A DNA stretch of 64,000 bases from JBBDLF01 sp040879025 (lineage in GTDB: Bacteria; Pseudomonadota; Gammaproteobacteria; Pseudomonadales; Pseudohongiellaceae). Within the stretch, counting starts at the first letter, position 1, and every line of letters starts with the position of its first letter. The stretch is from contig JBBDLF010000039.1 in assembly GCA_040879025.1 (NCBI GenBank), positions 153,283-217,282 of the forward strand, read 5' to 3'. A program made the translations under genes and the position numbers. Of the stretch, positions 33,561-41,952 are shown piece after piece. Below the pieces are notes generated by a model that was given only the letters and a program-made list of their open reading frames with translations, ran no database searches and was not told the DNA's origin.

Positions 33561-34538
33561 ATGGCCAGACCTTTACGTATCGAATATCCCAACGCGGTTT
33601 ATCATGTATGCAACTTCGGCCTTGATGGCCAACGAGTATTCCCTTCCACCAAATATTTCGAAGCCTTTCTTGAGAGCTTGGAGGAAACCTGCGGCCGCCT
33701 GAACGTCGAGGTTTTCGCCTACTGTCTGCAGCGTGATCAATACCACCTGGTGATTAAAACGCCGGAAGCCAATCTCAGTCGTTTTATGCGCCAGGTTGAC
33801 GGGCTGTACACCCAGCATTATCAACGCCTTAAAAAAACCGAGGGCTCCCTGTTCAGAGGTCGATACAAGGCTGTACTGGTGCAACCGGACAAGTTTTTGC
33901 TCCCTCTTACCCGCTACGTGCATTGCCGGGTAAAGCCGTCGGAGCTTGATATCTATAAGTGGTCCAGTTACCGGTACTATATCAACAAGGCCAAACCACC
34001 GGTCTGGCTGAACCGCGACGAGGCTCTGCGTTACCTGGAGACTTCGGCCAGTCGCCGTTACATCGCGTACGCGAACTACGTGCGCGAAGGCACCGACAGC
34101 CAGATCGCGCATTTTTACAGCAAAAAGAACCTGTCCTCCGTTATGGGAGACGACAAGTTCAGAAAGCAGGCGCAAAAAAAGCGATCATCCACGACTGTGC
34201 GCGGCGTGTCCCGTGGCGCGCATGCCAAATGGCGACCGTCCTGCAAGGAGATCATTTCAGCCGTGGCGGCACAGTTCAAAGTGACGGAATCCAGTATATA
34301 TCAGGCAGCCAGAGGCCCCGGTTCCAAAAACGTGCCGCGTTGGGTGGCGATGTATCTTTGTCAGGAACTTTCCGCGGTTACACTGCAGTCCATCGCCCGG
34401 CTGTTCAAGCTGAAGCGCTACGGGACAGTATCCACTACGGTGGGCAAGCTGAAGAAGGAGTTCGCGGAGCAACCGAAGCTACTGGCGACGACGGAGCGGC
34501 TGGCAGCCCGGCTGAGCAGGAAAAAGCCCGTTACTTGA
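33561..34538 (+). CDS. REP-associated tyrosine transposase (Y1_Tnp) with DnaA-type C-terminus
   Basis: 325 residues from the ATG at 33561 (GGGGGC upstream). Residues 1-150 are a Y1 transposase domain: MARPLRIEYPNAVYHVCNFG, FAYCLQRDQYHLVIKTP, GSLFRGRYKAVLV, LTRYVHCRVKPSEL and YKWSSYRYY. The metal-binding HUH motif normally reads H-x-H; here it is Q-Y-H (DQYH), so the first histidine is missing while the Tyr of RYVH remains. About residues 225-300 match the DnaA-like helix-turn-helix common in these proteins (SCKEIISAVAAQF, GPGSKNVPRWVAMYLCQEL). Single-copy enzymes of this type move or maintain REP hairpins. The last 8 bp overlap rpmG on the other strand. Confidence 0.88.
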   Translation: MARPLRIEYPNAVYHVCNFGLDGQRVFPSTKYFEAFLESLEETCGRLNVEVFAYCLQRDQYHLVIKTPEANLSRFMRQVDGLYTQHYQRLKKTEGSLFRGRYKAVLVQPDKFLLPLTRYVHCRVKPSELDIYKWSSYRYYINKAKPPVWLNRDEALRYLETSASRRYIAYANYVREGTDSQIAHFYSKKNLSSVMGDDKFRKQAQKKRSSTTVRGVSRGAHAKWRPSCKEIISAVAAQFKVTESSIYQAARGPGSKNVPRWVAMYLCQELSAVTLQSIARLFKLKRYGTVSTTVGKLKKEFAEQPKLLATTERLAARLSRKKPVT

Positions 34539-34686
34539 TTTTGGCTTCCTTGTAGATCACGTGTTTGCGGACAACGGGATCGTATTTTTTAATTTCGATC
34601 TTGTCCGGCGTGGTGCGCTTGTTCTTGTCGGTGGTGTAGTAGTGCCCGGTATCAGCACTTGAAACCAGTTTAATCTTGTCACGCAT
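34531..34686 (-). CDS. rpmG: 50S ribosomal protein L33
   Basis: 51 residues (MRDKIKLVSSADTGHYYTTD, then KNKRTTPDKIEIKKYDPVVR and KHVIYKEAKIK), the standard L33. It lacks the CxxC pairs of the zinc-binding form. Lies 26 bp downstream of rpmB, the normal rpmBG operon. Its 3' end overlaps the 3' end of the transposase gene by 8 bp (34531-34538) tail to tail, with no terminator between them. Confidence 0.97.
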   Translation of the reverse strand: MRDKIKLVSSADTGHYYTTDKNKRTTPDKIEIKKYDPVVRKHVIYKEAKIK

Positions 34687-34712
34687 CGTCACACCTCGAA
34701 TCGGGCTCGGAG

Positions 34713-34949
34713 CTAAACCCGGGCCCCATTGTTTCTGATATCAGCGAGAACGGTATCAATTCCCAGCTTGTCGATTATTCGCATCCCTTTTGTTGAAACC
34801 CGAAGCTTCACAAAACGCTTTTCCGACTCGACCCAGAACCGGTGCGAGTGGATGTTGGGCGCAAACCTGCGTCGTGTGCGGCGGTTTGCGTGAGATACAT
34901 TGTTACCTGTAATCGGCTTCTTGCCGGTTACCATGCATACCCGCGACAT
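34713..34949 (-). CDS. rpmB: 50S ribosomal protein L28
   Basis: 78 residues, standard L28: MSRVCMVTGKKPITGNNVSH, ANRRTRRRFAPNIHSHRFWV, VKLRVSTKGMRIIDKLGID. First gene of rpmB-rpmG. Its promoter is at 35035-35063 and the leader carries a short hairpin TCAAAACCGGGTTTTGA (34981-34997) that might be involved in translational feedback (inference). Confidence 0.97.
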   Translation of the reverse strand: MSRVCMVTGKKPITGNNVSHANRRTRRRFAPNIHSHRFWVESEKRFVKLRVSTKGMRIIDKLGIDTVLADIRNNGARV

Positions 34950-35034
34950 GGTTGGCCCCTCTGGACTGTTTCATCCGACATCAAAACCGGGTTTTGACCA
35001 TCGTCTGATAAGGTGTCTGGAAAAACGAAGGCGA

Positions 35035-35063
35035 TTTATACCAGAACACTCCGCCAATAGCAA
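35035..35063 (-). promoter_or_regulatory. Sigma-70-type promoter of rpmB-rpmG
   Basis: On the minus strand: -35 TTGCTA (35063-35058), 17 bp spacer, -10 TATAAA (35040-35035) preceded by TGG. The transcript would start near 35028, giving a leader of about 80 nt. The spacing and -10 are near consensus. Confidence 0.75.
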
Positions 35064-35142
35064 TAAGTCCCCGGCGCGCAGTTCGGCTCTCAATACCGCT
35101 CTCCAGCAGACCAGACCCACCGGCGAGTGGCACCAGGGGCCC

Positions 35143-35817
35143 TTATAACAGACCCCTTTCAGCGAATGACACGACTTCCGCCTCTCCTATGACAATATGA
35201 TCGAGAACCCGTACCTCAATTGTGCCGAGTGCGTCTCTCAGGCGCCGGGTGATCGCGATATCCGCCTGGCTGGGCTCCGCCACGCCGGAAGGATGGTTGT
35301 GGGCAAAAATGACCGCCGCGGCGTTGTAGTACAGGCAGCGTTTGACGACTTCGCGAGGATAGACCGCGGCACCGTCTATCGTGCCGGAGAACATTTCCTC
35401 CAACTTGACGATGTGGTGCTGATTATTGAGGAACAGACAACTGAAGACTTCATTCTTGTAGTTGCGGAACTTCGCCCTGAGGTACTCGCGCGTCGCCGCG
35501 GAACTGGAGAGCACATCCTTCAGCTTCACACGTTCCAGCATGTGTCGCTGCGACAGCTCCATTACAGCCTGGAACTGCGCATATTTTTCCGGTCCCATCC
35601 CTTCCTGGCTGCAGAAATCTTTAAAATCACAGGCGAACAAGGCGCTGAGACTGCCATATCGCGCAAGCAGTTCCCGGGCGAGATCCACGGCGGTTTTACC
35701 CCGGGTGCCGGTACGCAGGAAGATGGCGAGCAGTTCCGCATCCGACAGGCTTGACGCTCCTGCGCTGAGCAGGCGCTCCCTTGGTCTTTCCTGTCGCGGC
35801 CAGTCGGATATCGCCAT
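35143..35817 (-). CDS. radC: RadC-family JAB-domain protein
   Basis: 224 residues from the ATG at 35817 (MAISDWPRQERPRERLL); a longer frame to 35883 is less likely. N-terminal helix-hairpin-helix-like part (GASSLSDAELLAIFLRTG) and a C-terminal JAB/MPN metalloprotease fold with the complete motif AHNHPSGVAEPSQAD. The family was once tied to DNA repair; its biochemical role remains uncertain. Located between rpmB and coaBC as in E. coli, divergent from coaBC. Confidence 0.93.
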   Translation of the reverse strand: MAISDWPRQERPRERLLSAGASSLSDAELLAIFLRTGTRGKTAVDLARELLARYGSLSALFACDFKDFCSQEGMGPEKYAQFQAVMELSQRHMLERVKLKDVLSSSAATREYLRAKFRNYKNEVFSCLFLNNQHHIVKLEEMFSGTIDGAAVYPREVVKRCLYYNAAAVIFAHNHPSGVAEPSQADIAITRRLRDALGTIEVRVLDHIVIGEAEVVSFAERGLL

Positions 35818-35924
35818 AACTTCAGGATAGACGAACAACCTGCAGGTTCGTAGTATTTGCCCAAATTGCCAATACCGGTGCACACTGCTAGCCTACGCGT
35901 CATTCCTGACTTCTGACCACACGA

Positions 35925-37118
35925 ATGCCTATGAAGAGTCTGATCAACAAACGCATCCTGCTGGGCGTGACCGGAGGCATCGCGGCCTACAAGAGCGCCG
36001 AGTTGACCAGGCTGTTCAAATCAGCCGGAGCCGATGTGCGGGTAGCGATGAGCCCGGCCGCCACTGAATTTATCACTGCGCTCACGCTACAGGCGTTGTC
36101 AGGGAATCGGGTCCATCAGCAGTTACTGGACGAAGAGGCCGAGGCGGGCATGGGACATATCGAACTGGCGCGGTGGGCCGATCTGATATTGATCGCGCCG
36201 GCCACGGCCGACTTTATCGCCCGCACCTCCCAAGGTCAGGCCAATGACCTGCTTACCACGGTTCTATTGGCAAGCAAGGGCATCAAGGCACTGGCGCCGG
36301 CGATGAACCAGGGCATGTGGTCTGATCCCGGCACTCAACGCAACCTTTCTATCCTGATTGAACGAGGCTTTCACATTTTCGGACCCGGCGAAGGCGAGCA
36401 GGCCTGTGGCGATATTGGACCGGGGCGGATGCTGGAGCCAGAGGCACTGCTGGCTTCCTCCGCGTCACTGTTCAGCGAGGGCTATTTGGCCGGCCGTCAT
36501 CTGGTGATCACGGGCGGTCCGACCCGCGAAGCACTGGACCCGGTGCGGTTTCTCAGCAATCACAGCTCCGGAAAGATGGCTTATGCACTCGCGAACGCGG
36601 CCATTGATGCAGGAGCGCGTGTCACCCTGATCAGTGGTCATGTACACCTGCCCACGCCTGATCGGGTGGCACGCGTGGACGTGGTAACCGCTGACGATAT
36701 GCTTCAAGCGAGCCTCGCTGCGGCGACCGATTGCGATGTTTTCATCGGTGCCGCGGCGGTTGCCGACTACAAACCGGCAGCCGCAGAGGCGGCGAAGATC
36801 AAGAAAAAAGCCAGCACGCTCTCCCTCGATCTGGTCAGAAATACTGACATCATCACTGAAGTGGCGGCGTTGAACCCGCGCCCATTCGTCGTGGGCTTCG
36901 CTGCGGAAACCGAAGACCTCGTTGAAAACGGCCGTGAAAAGCTGCTTCGAAAAAATCTTGACTTGGTATTTGTCAATGACGCTGTCGGGACTTTTGGTAG
37001 TGATGACATCAGCGCGATAGCCATAGAACGGGAATCCGAGCAGATTCTGGAAGCTGCAAGCAAGGACAAAGTGGCCCGGGCGATGCTGCACATGATTTCT
37101 GATCGATTGGTTAAATAA
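35925..37118 (+). CDS. coaBC: Bifunctional phosphopantothenoylcysteine decarboxylase/synthetase
   Basis: Two consecutive CoA synthesis steps: CoaB ligates cysteine to phosphopantothenate (CTP), CoaC decarboxylates the product (FMN). 397 residues. CoaC part about 1-190: LLGVTGGIAAYKSAEL, the active histidine in MGHIELARWAD, PAMNQGMWSDP, GEGEQACGDIGPGRM. CoaB part about 195-397: VITGGPTREALDPVRFLSNH, SSGKMAYALANAA, GAAAVADYKPA, VGFAAETEDLVENGREKL, and LVFVNDAVGTFGSD. With coaD at 21.6 kb, both late CoA loci are in the window. Confidence 0.97.
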   Translation: MPMKSLINKRILLGVTGGIAAYKSAELTRLFKSAGADVRVAMSPAATEFITALTLQALSGNRVHQQLLDEEAEAGMGHIELARWADLILIAPATADFIARTSQGQANDLLTTVLLASKGIKALAPAMNQGMWSDPGTQRNLSILIERGFHIFGPGEGEQACGDIGPGRMLEPEALLASSASLFSEGYLAGRHLVITGGPTREALDPVRFLSNHSSGKMAYALANAAIDAGARVTLISGHVHLPTPDRVARVDVVTADDMLQASLAAATDCDVFIGAAAVADYKPAAAEAAKIKKKASTLSLDLVRNTDIITEVAALNPRPFVVGFAAETEDLVENGREKLLRKNLDLVFVNDAVGTFGSDDISAIAIERESEQILEAASKDKVARAMLHMISDRLVK

Positions 37119-37136
37119 GGCGCCAGGGGTTTTCGG

Positions 37137-38558
37137 ATGCACGCGAAGGAAGGCCCAGGCTCTGTGAACAACGACGAACTTGAGTGCAAGGCACCGGCGG
37201 GAATATTCAGAGCTTACGATATCCGCGGTATTTACGCGGAGGAACTGAACGAAAAACTCATGCGCCTCATTGGCGGCGCGGTGGCCAGCGAAGCTCTGGC
37301 GGTCGGAATCGACACCCTGCTGTGCGCGCGGGACGCCCGGCTTTCCAGCCCGGCGCTGTTTGCCGAGCTCAAAGCGGGCATCCTGTCCGCCGGGTGTAAC
37401 GTGGTTGATCTTGGCATCGTACCAACACCCCTTCTGTATTTTGCTACCCATACCCTGCAGTGGCAGTCGGGCGTCATGCTGACCGCGAGCCACAATCCGG
37501 CAATCTACAATGGCCTGAAGGTCGTGTTGAACCGTTCCTCTCTGGCGGACAACCAGATTCAGGCTATTCGACGCCGCATTGAATACGGTGAACTCGCCAC
37601 GGGCACGGGCCACGCCGTTGAACTCGACGCCAAATGCACCTATATAGAACATATTGTCACGAACCTTCGTCTGGCGCGGCCGGTGAAAGTGGTACTCGAC
37701 TGCGGCAACGCGGTAACCAGCGTCATCGCACCGGCGCTGTTTCGCGCCCTTGGCTGTGAAGTCGTCCCCTTGTTTTGCGAGCTCGACGGCAGCTTCCCAA
37801 ACCATGAACCCGACCCGACGCAACCTGAAAACATGCGGGCACTGCAGCAGCGCGTAACAGAAACAGGCGCCTATCTCGGTATCGCTTTTGACGGTGACGG
37901 CGACCGTCTCGGGCTGGTGGCGGATAATGGCGCCTTGATTGACGCGGACCAGCTCATGCTCCTGCTTATCAAGGACCTCGTACCCTATTTCGATCAACCC
38001 CGTGTTATTTTCGATGTGAAGTGCAGCAACCGGTTGGCCAGGGCGATAAGCGCTTGCGGCGGTATTCCCGTGATGAACCGCAGCGGACACTCCTTCATGA
38101 AACAGAAGATGCAGGAAACCGGAGCGATACTGGGGGGTGAATATGCAGCCCATATTTTTATCCGCGACCGCTGGTTCGGTTTCGACGACGGCATGTACGC
38201 GGCAGCCAGGGTGCTGGAGATACTGACAAGATCAAACCGGACATCCTCGGAACAAATGGAACCTCCGGGCACGATATTCTCCACAACCGAAATCAAGGTT
38301 CCGGTGTTTGAGAAAACCAAGTTTGCTCTGATGGAAAAAATCCTGACGCTGGCTCGGTTCGACAACGCCGAACTGATCTTGCTGGACGGCATCCGCGCCG
38401 AATTCGATGACGGCTGGGGCCTGGTGCGGGCGTCAAATACCAGTCCCGCCCTGCTGCTGCGGTTTGAAGCGAATACCGCCGCAAGCCTGGAACGCATCAA
38501 GGAACAATTCAGAGAACTGCTGTTGCGGGCCGATAACAGTCTCGACGTCACGTTTTAG
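37137..38558 (+). CDS. algC: Phosphomannomutase/phosphoglucomutase
   Basis: Interconverts mannose/glucose 6- and 1-phosphates for exopolysaccharide and LPS synthesis. 473 residues, close to the 463 of Pseudomonas AlgC. IFRAYDIRGIYAEELNE opens the protein; the phosphoserine loop is TASHNPAIYNGLKVV; the metal site is FDGDGDRLGLV. The sugar-binding loop, normally GEMSGH, reads GGEYAAH here (about 38131-38151), followed by a normal DRWFGFDDGMYAAARVLEIL. The closing phosphate loop is WGLVRASNTSPALLLRFEA. Follows coaBC by 18 bp. The changed loop could shift substrate range. Confidence 0.93.
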   Translation: MHAKEGPGSVNNDELECKAPAGIFRAYDIRGIYAEELNEKLMRLIGGAVASEALAVGIDTLLCARDARLSSPALFAELKAGILSAGCNVVDLGIVPTPLLYFATHTLQWQSGVMLTASHNPAIYNGLKVVLNRSSLADNQIQAIRRRIEYGELATGTGHAVELDAKCTYIEHIVTNLRLARPVKVVLDCGNAVTSVIAPALFRALGCEVVPLFCELDGSFPNHEPDPTQPENMRALQQRVTETGAYLGIAFDGDGDRLGLVADNGALIDADQLMLLLIKDLVPYFDQPRVIFDVKCSNRLARAISACGGIPVMNRSGHSFMKQKMQETGAILGGEYAAHIFIRDRWFGFDDGMYAAARVLEILTRSNRTSSEQMEPPGTIFSTTEIKVPVFEKTKFALMEKILTLARFDNAELILLDGIRAEFDDGWGLVRASNTSPALLLRFEANTAASLERIKEQFRELLLRADNSLDVTF

Positions 38559-38639
38559 TCGGAGCAGCAGCGAATCCGTGCTGTACAGCGCGGAGATTAC
38601 CTTTTAACCTATCCGTCTTTTGAGCCAGGCTAGCATCCC

Positions 38640-39533
38640 ATGTCACTTAATCTGGACAATGCCCGCAATATCGCCAAGGTTCTCACCGAGGCGCTTCCTT
38701 ATATTCAGCGTTTTACCGGCAGCACCATCGTCGTGAAATTTGGCGGCAATGCCATGATTGATGCTGCGCTTAACCACGGCTTCGCCCGTGATATCGTGCT
38801 AATGAAACTGGTGGGCATGAATCCTGTCGTTGTCCACGGTGGCGGTCCTCAGATCGGTGACCTGCTGGAGAAGCTGGACATCCAGTCGACCTTCGCCGAA
38901 GGCATGCGCGTCACCGACGACAAGACAATGGATGTGGTGGAGATGGTTCTGGGCGGTCTGGTCAACAAGGGCATTGTCAGCATGCTCAATCGCAATGGAG
39001 GCAAGGCGGTCGGTATCACCGGAAAGGATGGTGATCTTATCCATGCGGAAAAGCTCTTTCTGAAGAAACCCGGCGAAACCGGCGAAGGAATTGATATCGG
39101 GCAGGTGGGTCGCATTACTCACATCAATACTGAAGTCATCGAAATGATGAAGGGAAGTGACTTCATTCCTGTGATCGCTCCAATCGGCACCGACCGCGAC
39201 GGGGCCAGTTATAATATTAATGCCGACTCGGTCGCCGGCGAAATCGCTGCCGTGCTCGGAGCGGAGAAGCTGATTTTGTTGAGCAACATCGCCGGTGTGC
39301 AGGGAAAGGACGGCAAGGTGTTGACGGGTATGAAAGCAACGGAGGTAGAAGCGCTGATAGCCGACGGAACCATACATGGCGGCATGTTGCCGAAAATCGG
39401 ATGCGCCTTGAATGCCGTGCGCAACGGTGTGCGCAGCGCCCATATAATAGATGGAAGGGTTGAGCACGCGGTGCTGCTGGAAATCTTCACTCACGAAGGC
39501 GTGGGTACCCTGATTACCAACGGGGCGCTGTGA
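38640..39533 (+). CDS. argB: Acetylglutamate kinase
   Basis: Second step of arginine synthesis (N-acetylglutamate + ATP). 297 residues. VVKFGGNAMID, VVHGGGPQIGDLLEKL, VEMVLGGLVNKGIVSMLN, KAVGITGKDGDLI, YNINADSVAGEIAAVL and GGMLPKIGCALNAV are all family blocks. The N-terminal helix (ARNIAKVLTEALPYIQRF) is the type found in arginine-sensitive hexameric enzymes. Its TGA overlaps a GTG for the next gene (GTGA). Confidence 0.97.
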   Translation: MSLNLDNARNIAKVLTEALPYIQRFTGSTIVVKFGGNAMIDAALNHGFARDIVLMKLVGMNPVVVHGGGPQIGDLLEKLDIQSTFAEGMRVTDDKTMDVVEMVLGGLVNKGIVSMLNRNGGKAVGITGKDGDLIHAEKLFLKKPGETGEGIDIGQVGRITHINTEVIEMMKGSDFIPVIAPIGTDRDGASYNINADSVAGEIAAVLGAEKLILLSNIAGVQGKDGKVLTGMKATEVEALIADGTIHGGMLPKIGCALNAVRNGVRSAHIIDGRVEHAVLLEIFTHEGVGTLITNGAL

Positions 39534-39565
39534 CTGATGTCGGATCAACTACGCGGCGACCTGTT

Positions 39566-40174
39566 ATGACCGACCCGGCCAAACCTTCAAGAAAACAACA
39601 TATTCTGGAATCTCTGGCCAGTATGCTGGAAAAATCACCAGGGGAACGCATCACCACCGCTTCACTGGCGGTGGAAGTGGGCGTATCTGAAGCCGCATTG
39701 TACCGTCACTTCCCGAGCAAGGCCCGCATGTTCGAGGATCTGATAAGCTTTATCGAAGACACGTTGTTCACTCGTATTCAGGTCATTCTCAGCGACGAAG
39801 CAAGAGCCAGGGAGCGCTGCGAAAAGATCCTGTTGCTGGTACTCACCTTTGCCGATAAAAACCCTGGCATGACCCGGCTGCTGACAGGCGATGCCCTGGC
39901 GGGAGAATCCGAGCGACTTCGGCGGCGCATTGCCACTTTCTTCGACCGGCTGGAGTCGCAACTGAAGCAGGTTCTGCGCGAAGCGCAATTGCGGGAAAAC
40001 CTGAAAACCGCTATTCCCGCGGCGACGATGGCCAACCTGTTGCTGGCGGCGGTGGAGGGCAGATTGATGCAATTCGTGCGCAGCGAGTTCAAGCGCTCAC
40101 CATTGATCGACTGGCAGGATCAGTGGGAAATTCTCGCGGCCCGACTGCTGGTGCCGGTCAACGAGCCATTGTGA
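39566..40174 (+). CDS. slmA: Nucleoid occlusion factor SlmA (TetR family)
   Basis: DNA-bound inhibitor of FtsZ that protects the nucleoid during division. 202 residues from the ATG at 39566; a GTG at 39530, overlapping the argB stop, would add 12 residues. The helix-turn-helix is ITTASLAVEVGVSEAALYRH, followed by FPSKARMFEDLISFIEDTLF, a stretch shared with E. coli SlmA. The C-terminal helices include EGRLMQFVRSEFKRSP. Between argB and convergent pyrE; the neighbour pair slmA/pyrE is conserved. Confidence 0.92.
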   Translation: MTDPAKPSRKQHILESLASMLEKSPGERITTASLAVEVGVSEAALYRHFPSKARMFEDLISFIEDTLFTRIQVILSDEARARERCEKILLLVLTFADKNPGMTRLLTGDALAGESERLRRRIATFFDRLESQLKQVLREAQLRENLKTAIPAATMANLLLAAVEGRLMQFVRSEFKRSPLIDWQDQWEILAARLLVPVNEPL

Positions 40175-40195
40175 CTTCGGACAATATCCCGCGCT

Positions 40196-40846
40196 TCACC
40201 CTGCGCCGTATTGCTGTTGATATCGGCGAATCCCATCGATGTGTTGACTGAATTCACGATCACTTCGTGATTCAAGAAAGTGAATAATGTCGGGCAGACT
40301 GACAATGCTGTGTACACTGACGCCGTGGCGCCGTTCAATTTCCTGAATCGCGGACAATTCGCCATTGGTTTTTTCCATTCGATCAACGGCCACGACGATA
40401 CCGGCAAGTAACGCACCGCTTGCTTCAAAGAGTTCCAGAGACTCCTGCACCGAAGTCCCTGCGGTAATGACATCATCGATGATCAGGGCACGCCCGACCA
40501 AGGGTGCTCCTACGATCATGCCGCGCTCGCCGTGATCCTTCGCTTCCTTGCGGTTGAAACAGAATGGTTTGTCGATACCGTGAACATCGGCCAGCGCCGC
40601 TGCGGTAGCGGCAACCAGGGGAATACCCTTGTAGGCCGGTCCAAACAGCAGATCGTAGTCACAATCAGCCCGCTGAATCGCCTCGGCATAACAGCGTGCC
40701 AGAAAGGACAGTTTGCTGCCTGTGTCAAACAAACCGGCATTGAAGAAATACGGACTTTGCCTTCCCGACTTGAGGGTAAACGAGCCGAAGCGAAGAATTT
40801 CGTGCTCGATAACGAATTCGATAAAGCGGGACTGGTATTCGTGCAT
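40196..40846 (-). CDS. pyrE: Orotate phosphoribosyltransferase
   Basis: Fifth step of pyrimidine synthesis: orotate + PRPP to OMP. 216 residues. FGSFTLKSGRQSPYFFNAG, LFGPAYKGIPLVAATAAALA, FNRKEAKDHGE and the PRPP loop ALIIDDVITAGTSVQESL are present. It precedes nothing on its strand but follows rph by 43 bp, giving an rph-pyrE operon as in enterobacteria, where rph translation affects pyrE expression; no attenuator hairpin stands out here. Confidence 0.97.
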   Translation of the reverse strand: MHEYQSRFIEFVIEHEILRFGSFTLKSGRQSPYFFNAGLFDTGSKLSFLARCYAEAIQRADCDYDLLFGPAYKGIPLVAATAAALADVHGIDKPFCFNRKEAKDHGERGMIVGAPLVGRALIIDDVITAGTSVQESLELFEASGALLAGIVVAVDRMEKTNGELSAIQEIERRHGVSVHSIVSLPDIIHFLESRSDREFSQHIDGIRRYQQQYGAG

Positions 40847-40889
40847 TGGTGTGCCTGTTATTCCAGCTGCGGTGGTCTCGAGAGCGCGC

Positions 40890-41618
40890 TCAGTCCGCGG
40901 CCAGTACTTTCCTCTGTTCCCCGATCAACTCGCCGATACCGGATTCGGCCAGCGCAATCATTTGTTGTAGCTGGTCCTTGTCAAAGTCGTTGGTTTCGCC
41001 GGTTCCCTGCAACTCGATGAACCTTCCGCGTTCAGTCATCACAACATTCATATCTATCTCGGCAGTGGAGTCTTCCAGATAATCCAGATCGAGCACGGCC
41101 ATCCCGTTGAATACACCGACCGACACGGAAGCTACCATCTGCTTCAAAGGTGACTGCTTGATCAGTCCTTTTTTCATTATCGAATTGATGGCGTCAATCA
41201 GCGCTACACAGCCGCCGGTGACCGACGCGGTGCGGGTGCCGCCGTCCGCCTGGATGACGTCGCAGTCTATCTTGATAGTGTGCTCGCCCAGCAGAGAGAG
41301 ATCCACCGCGGCCCGTAGTGACCTGCCGATCAAACGTTGAATCTCCTGCGTGCGGCCGGATTGCTTGCCCCTTGCCGCTTCGCGGTCCATGCGGGTCCCG
41401 GTGGACCGTGGCAACATACCATATTCAGCGGTTACCCAACCCTGACCCGTACCCTTGAGAAAACGCGGAACAGAGGCATCCACACTGGCGTTACAGAGCA
41501 CCTTGGTGTCTCCGAATTCCACCAGCACGGAACCTTCCGCATGCTTGGTGTAACGCCGTGTCAATCGAATATCTCTTAGCTGATCGGGGTTACGGTTGCT
41601 GGGTCTTGTCGAAGGCAT
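40890..41618 (-). CDS. rph: Ribonuclease PH
   Basis: Phosphorolytic 3'-to-5' exoribonuclease that trims tRNA 3' ends. 242 residues, full length (not the truncated K-12 form). MPSTRPSNRNPDQLRDIRLT at the N-terminus, VLCNASVDASVPRFLKG, RTQEIQRLIGRSLRAAVDL, CDVIQADGGTRTASVTGG and VLDLDYLEDSTAEIDMNVV are seen. Divergent from yicC. Confidence 0.97.
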   Translation of the reverse strand: MPSTRPSNRNPDQLRDIRLTRRYTKHAEGSVLVEFGDTKVLCNASVDASVPRFLKGTGQGWVTAEYGMLPRSTGTRMDREAARGKQSGRTQEIQRLIGRSLRAAVDLSLLGEHTIKIDCDVIQADGGTRTASVTGGCVALIDAINSIMKKGLIKQSPLKQMVASVSVGVFNGMAVLDLDYLEDSTAEIDMNVVMTERGRFIELQGTGETNDFDKDQLQQMIALAESGIGELIGEQRKVLAAD

Positions 41619-41952
41619 TGCTTGATTGACTACCGTTGTCTGGTGAGCGGATGGCGGGCTTCGCGTTTCGAGGTGAAGCGGTTAAGGCACGTCTGAGTTG
41701 GCGGAATTATCCCAGTTATTGTCTGCAATAGCGAGTCAGGCTGGTAGTATGGCGTGGGAGTTTGGGAACAACGCCATGGCCATTCCGTGGCGAGGCCTGG
41801 CGCCACCCACGCTCGCGGTGCGCTTTCTTGACAGGCCGACACATGCCTGCGAAAGTGCGCCTTGAAAGCGGAACCGACTGAAGGCCAGAATGATCATGGC
41901 GTTGTTCAGTGGCTTCCAGGAATCGTCCTTCCAAAGTAGTGGTGTGAACCCG
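41619..41952. other. Divergent rph/yicC intergenic region
   Basis: 334 bp that should hold both promoters. A GATAAT hexamer (minus strand, near 41707-41712) and a TAGTAT hexamer (plus strand, near 41745) are possible -10 elements without well-spaced -35 boxes. Small open frames here lack ribosome sites and protein-like composition. Nothing else was seen. Confidence 0.35.

Noticed and set aside
36465..38153. 562-codon open frame on the minus strand
   Set aside because: It is antisense to coaBC and algC, both certain; composition is that of a shadow frame.
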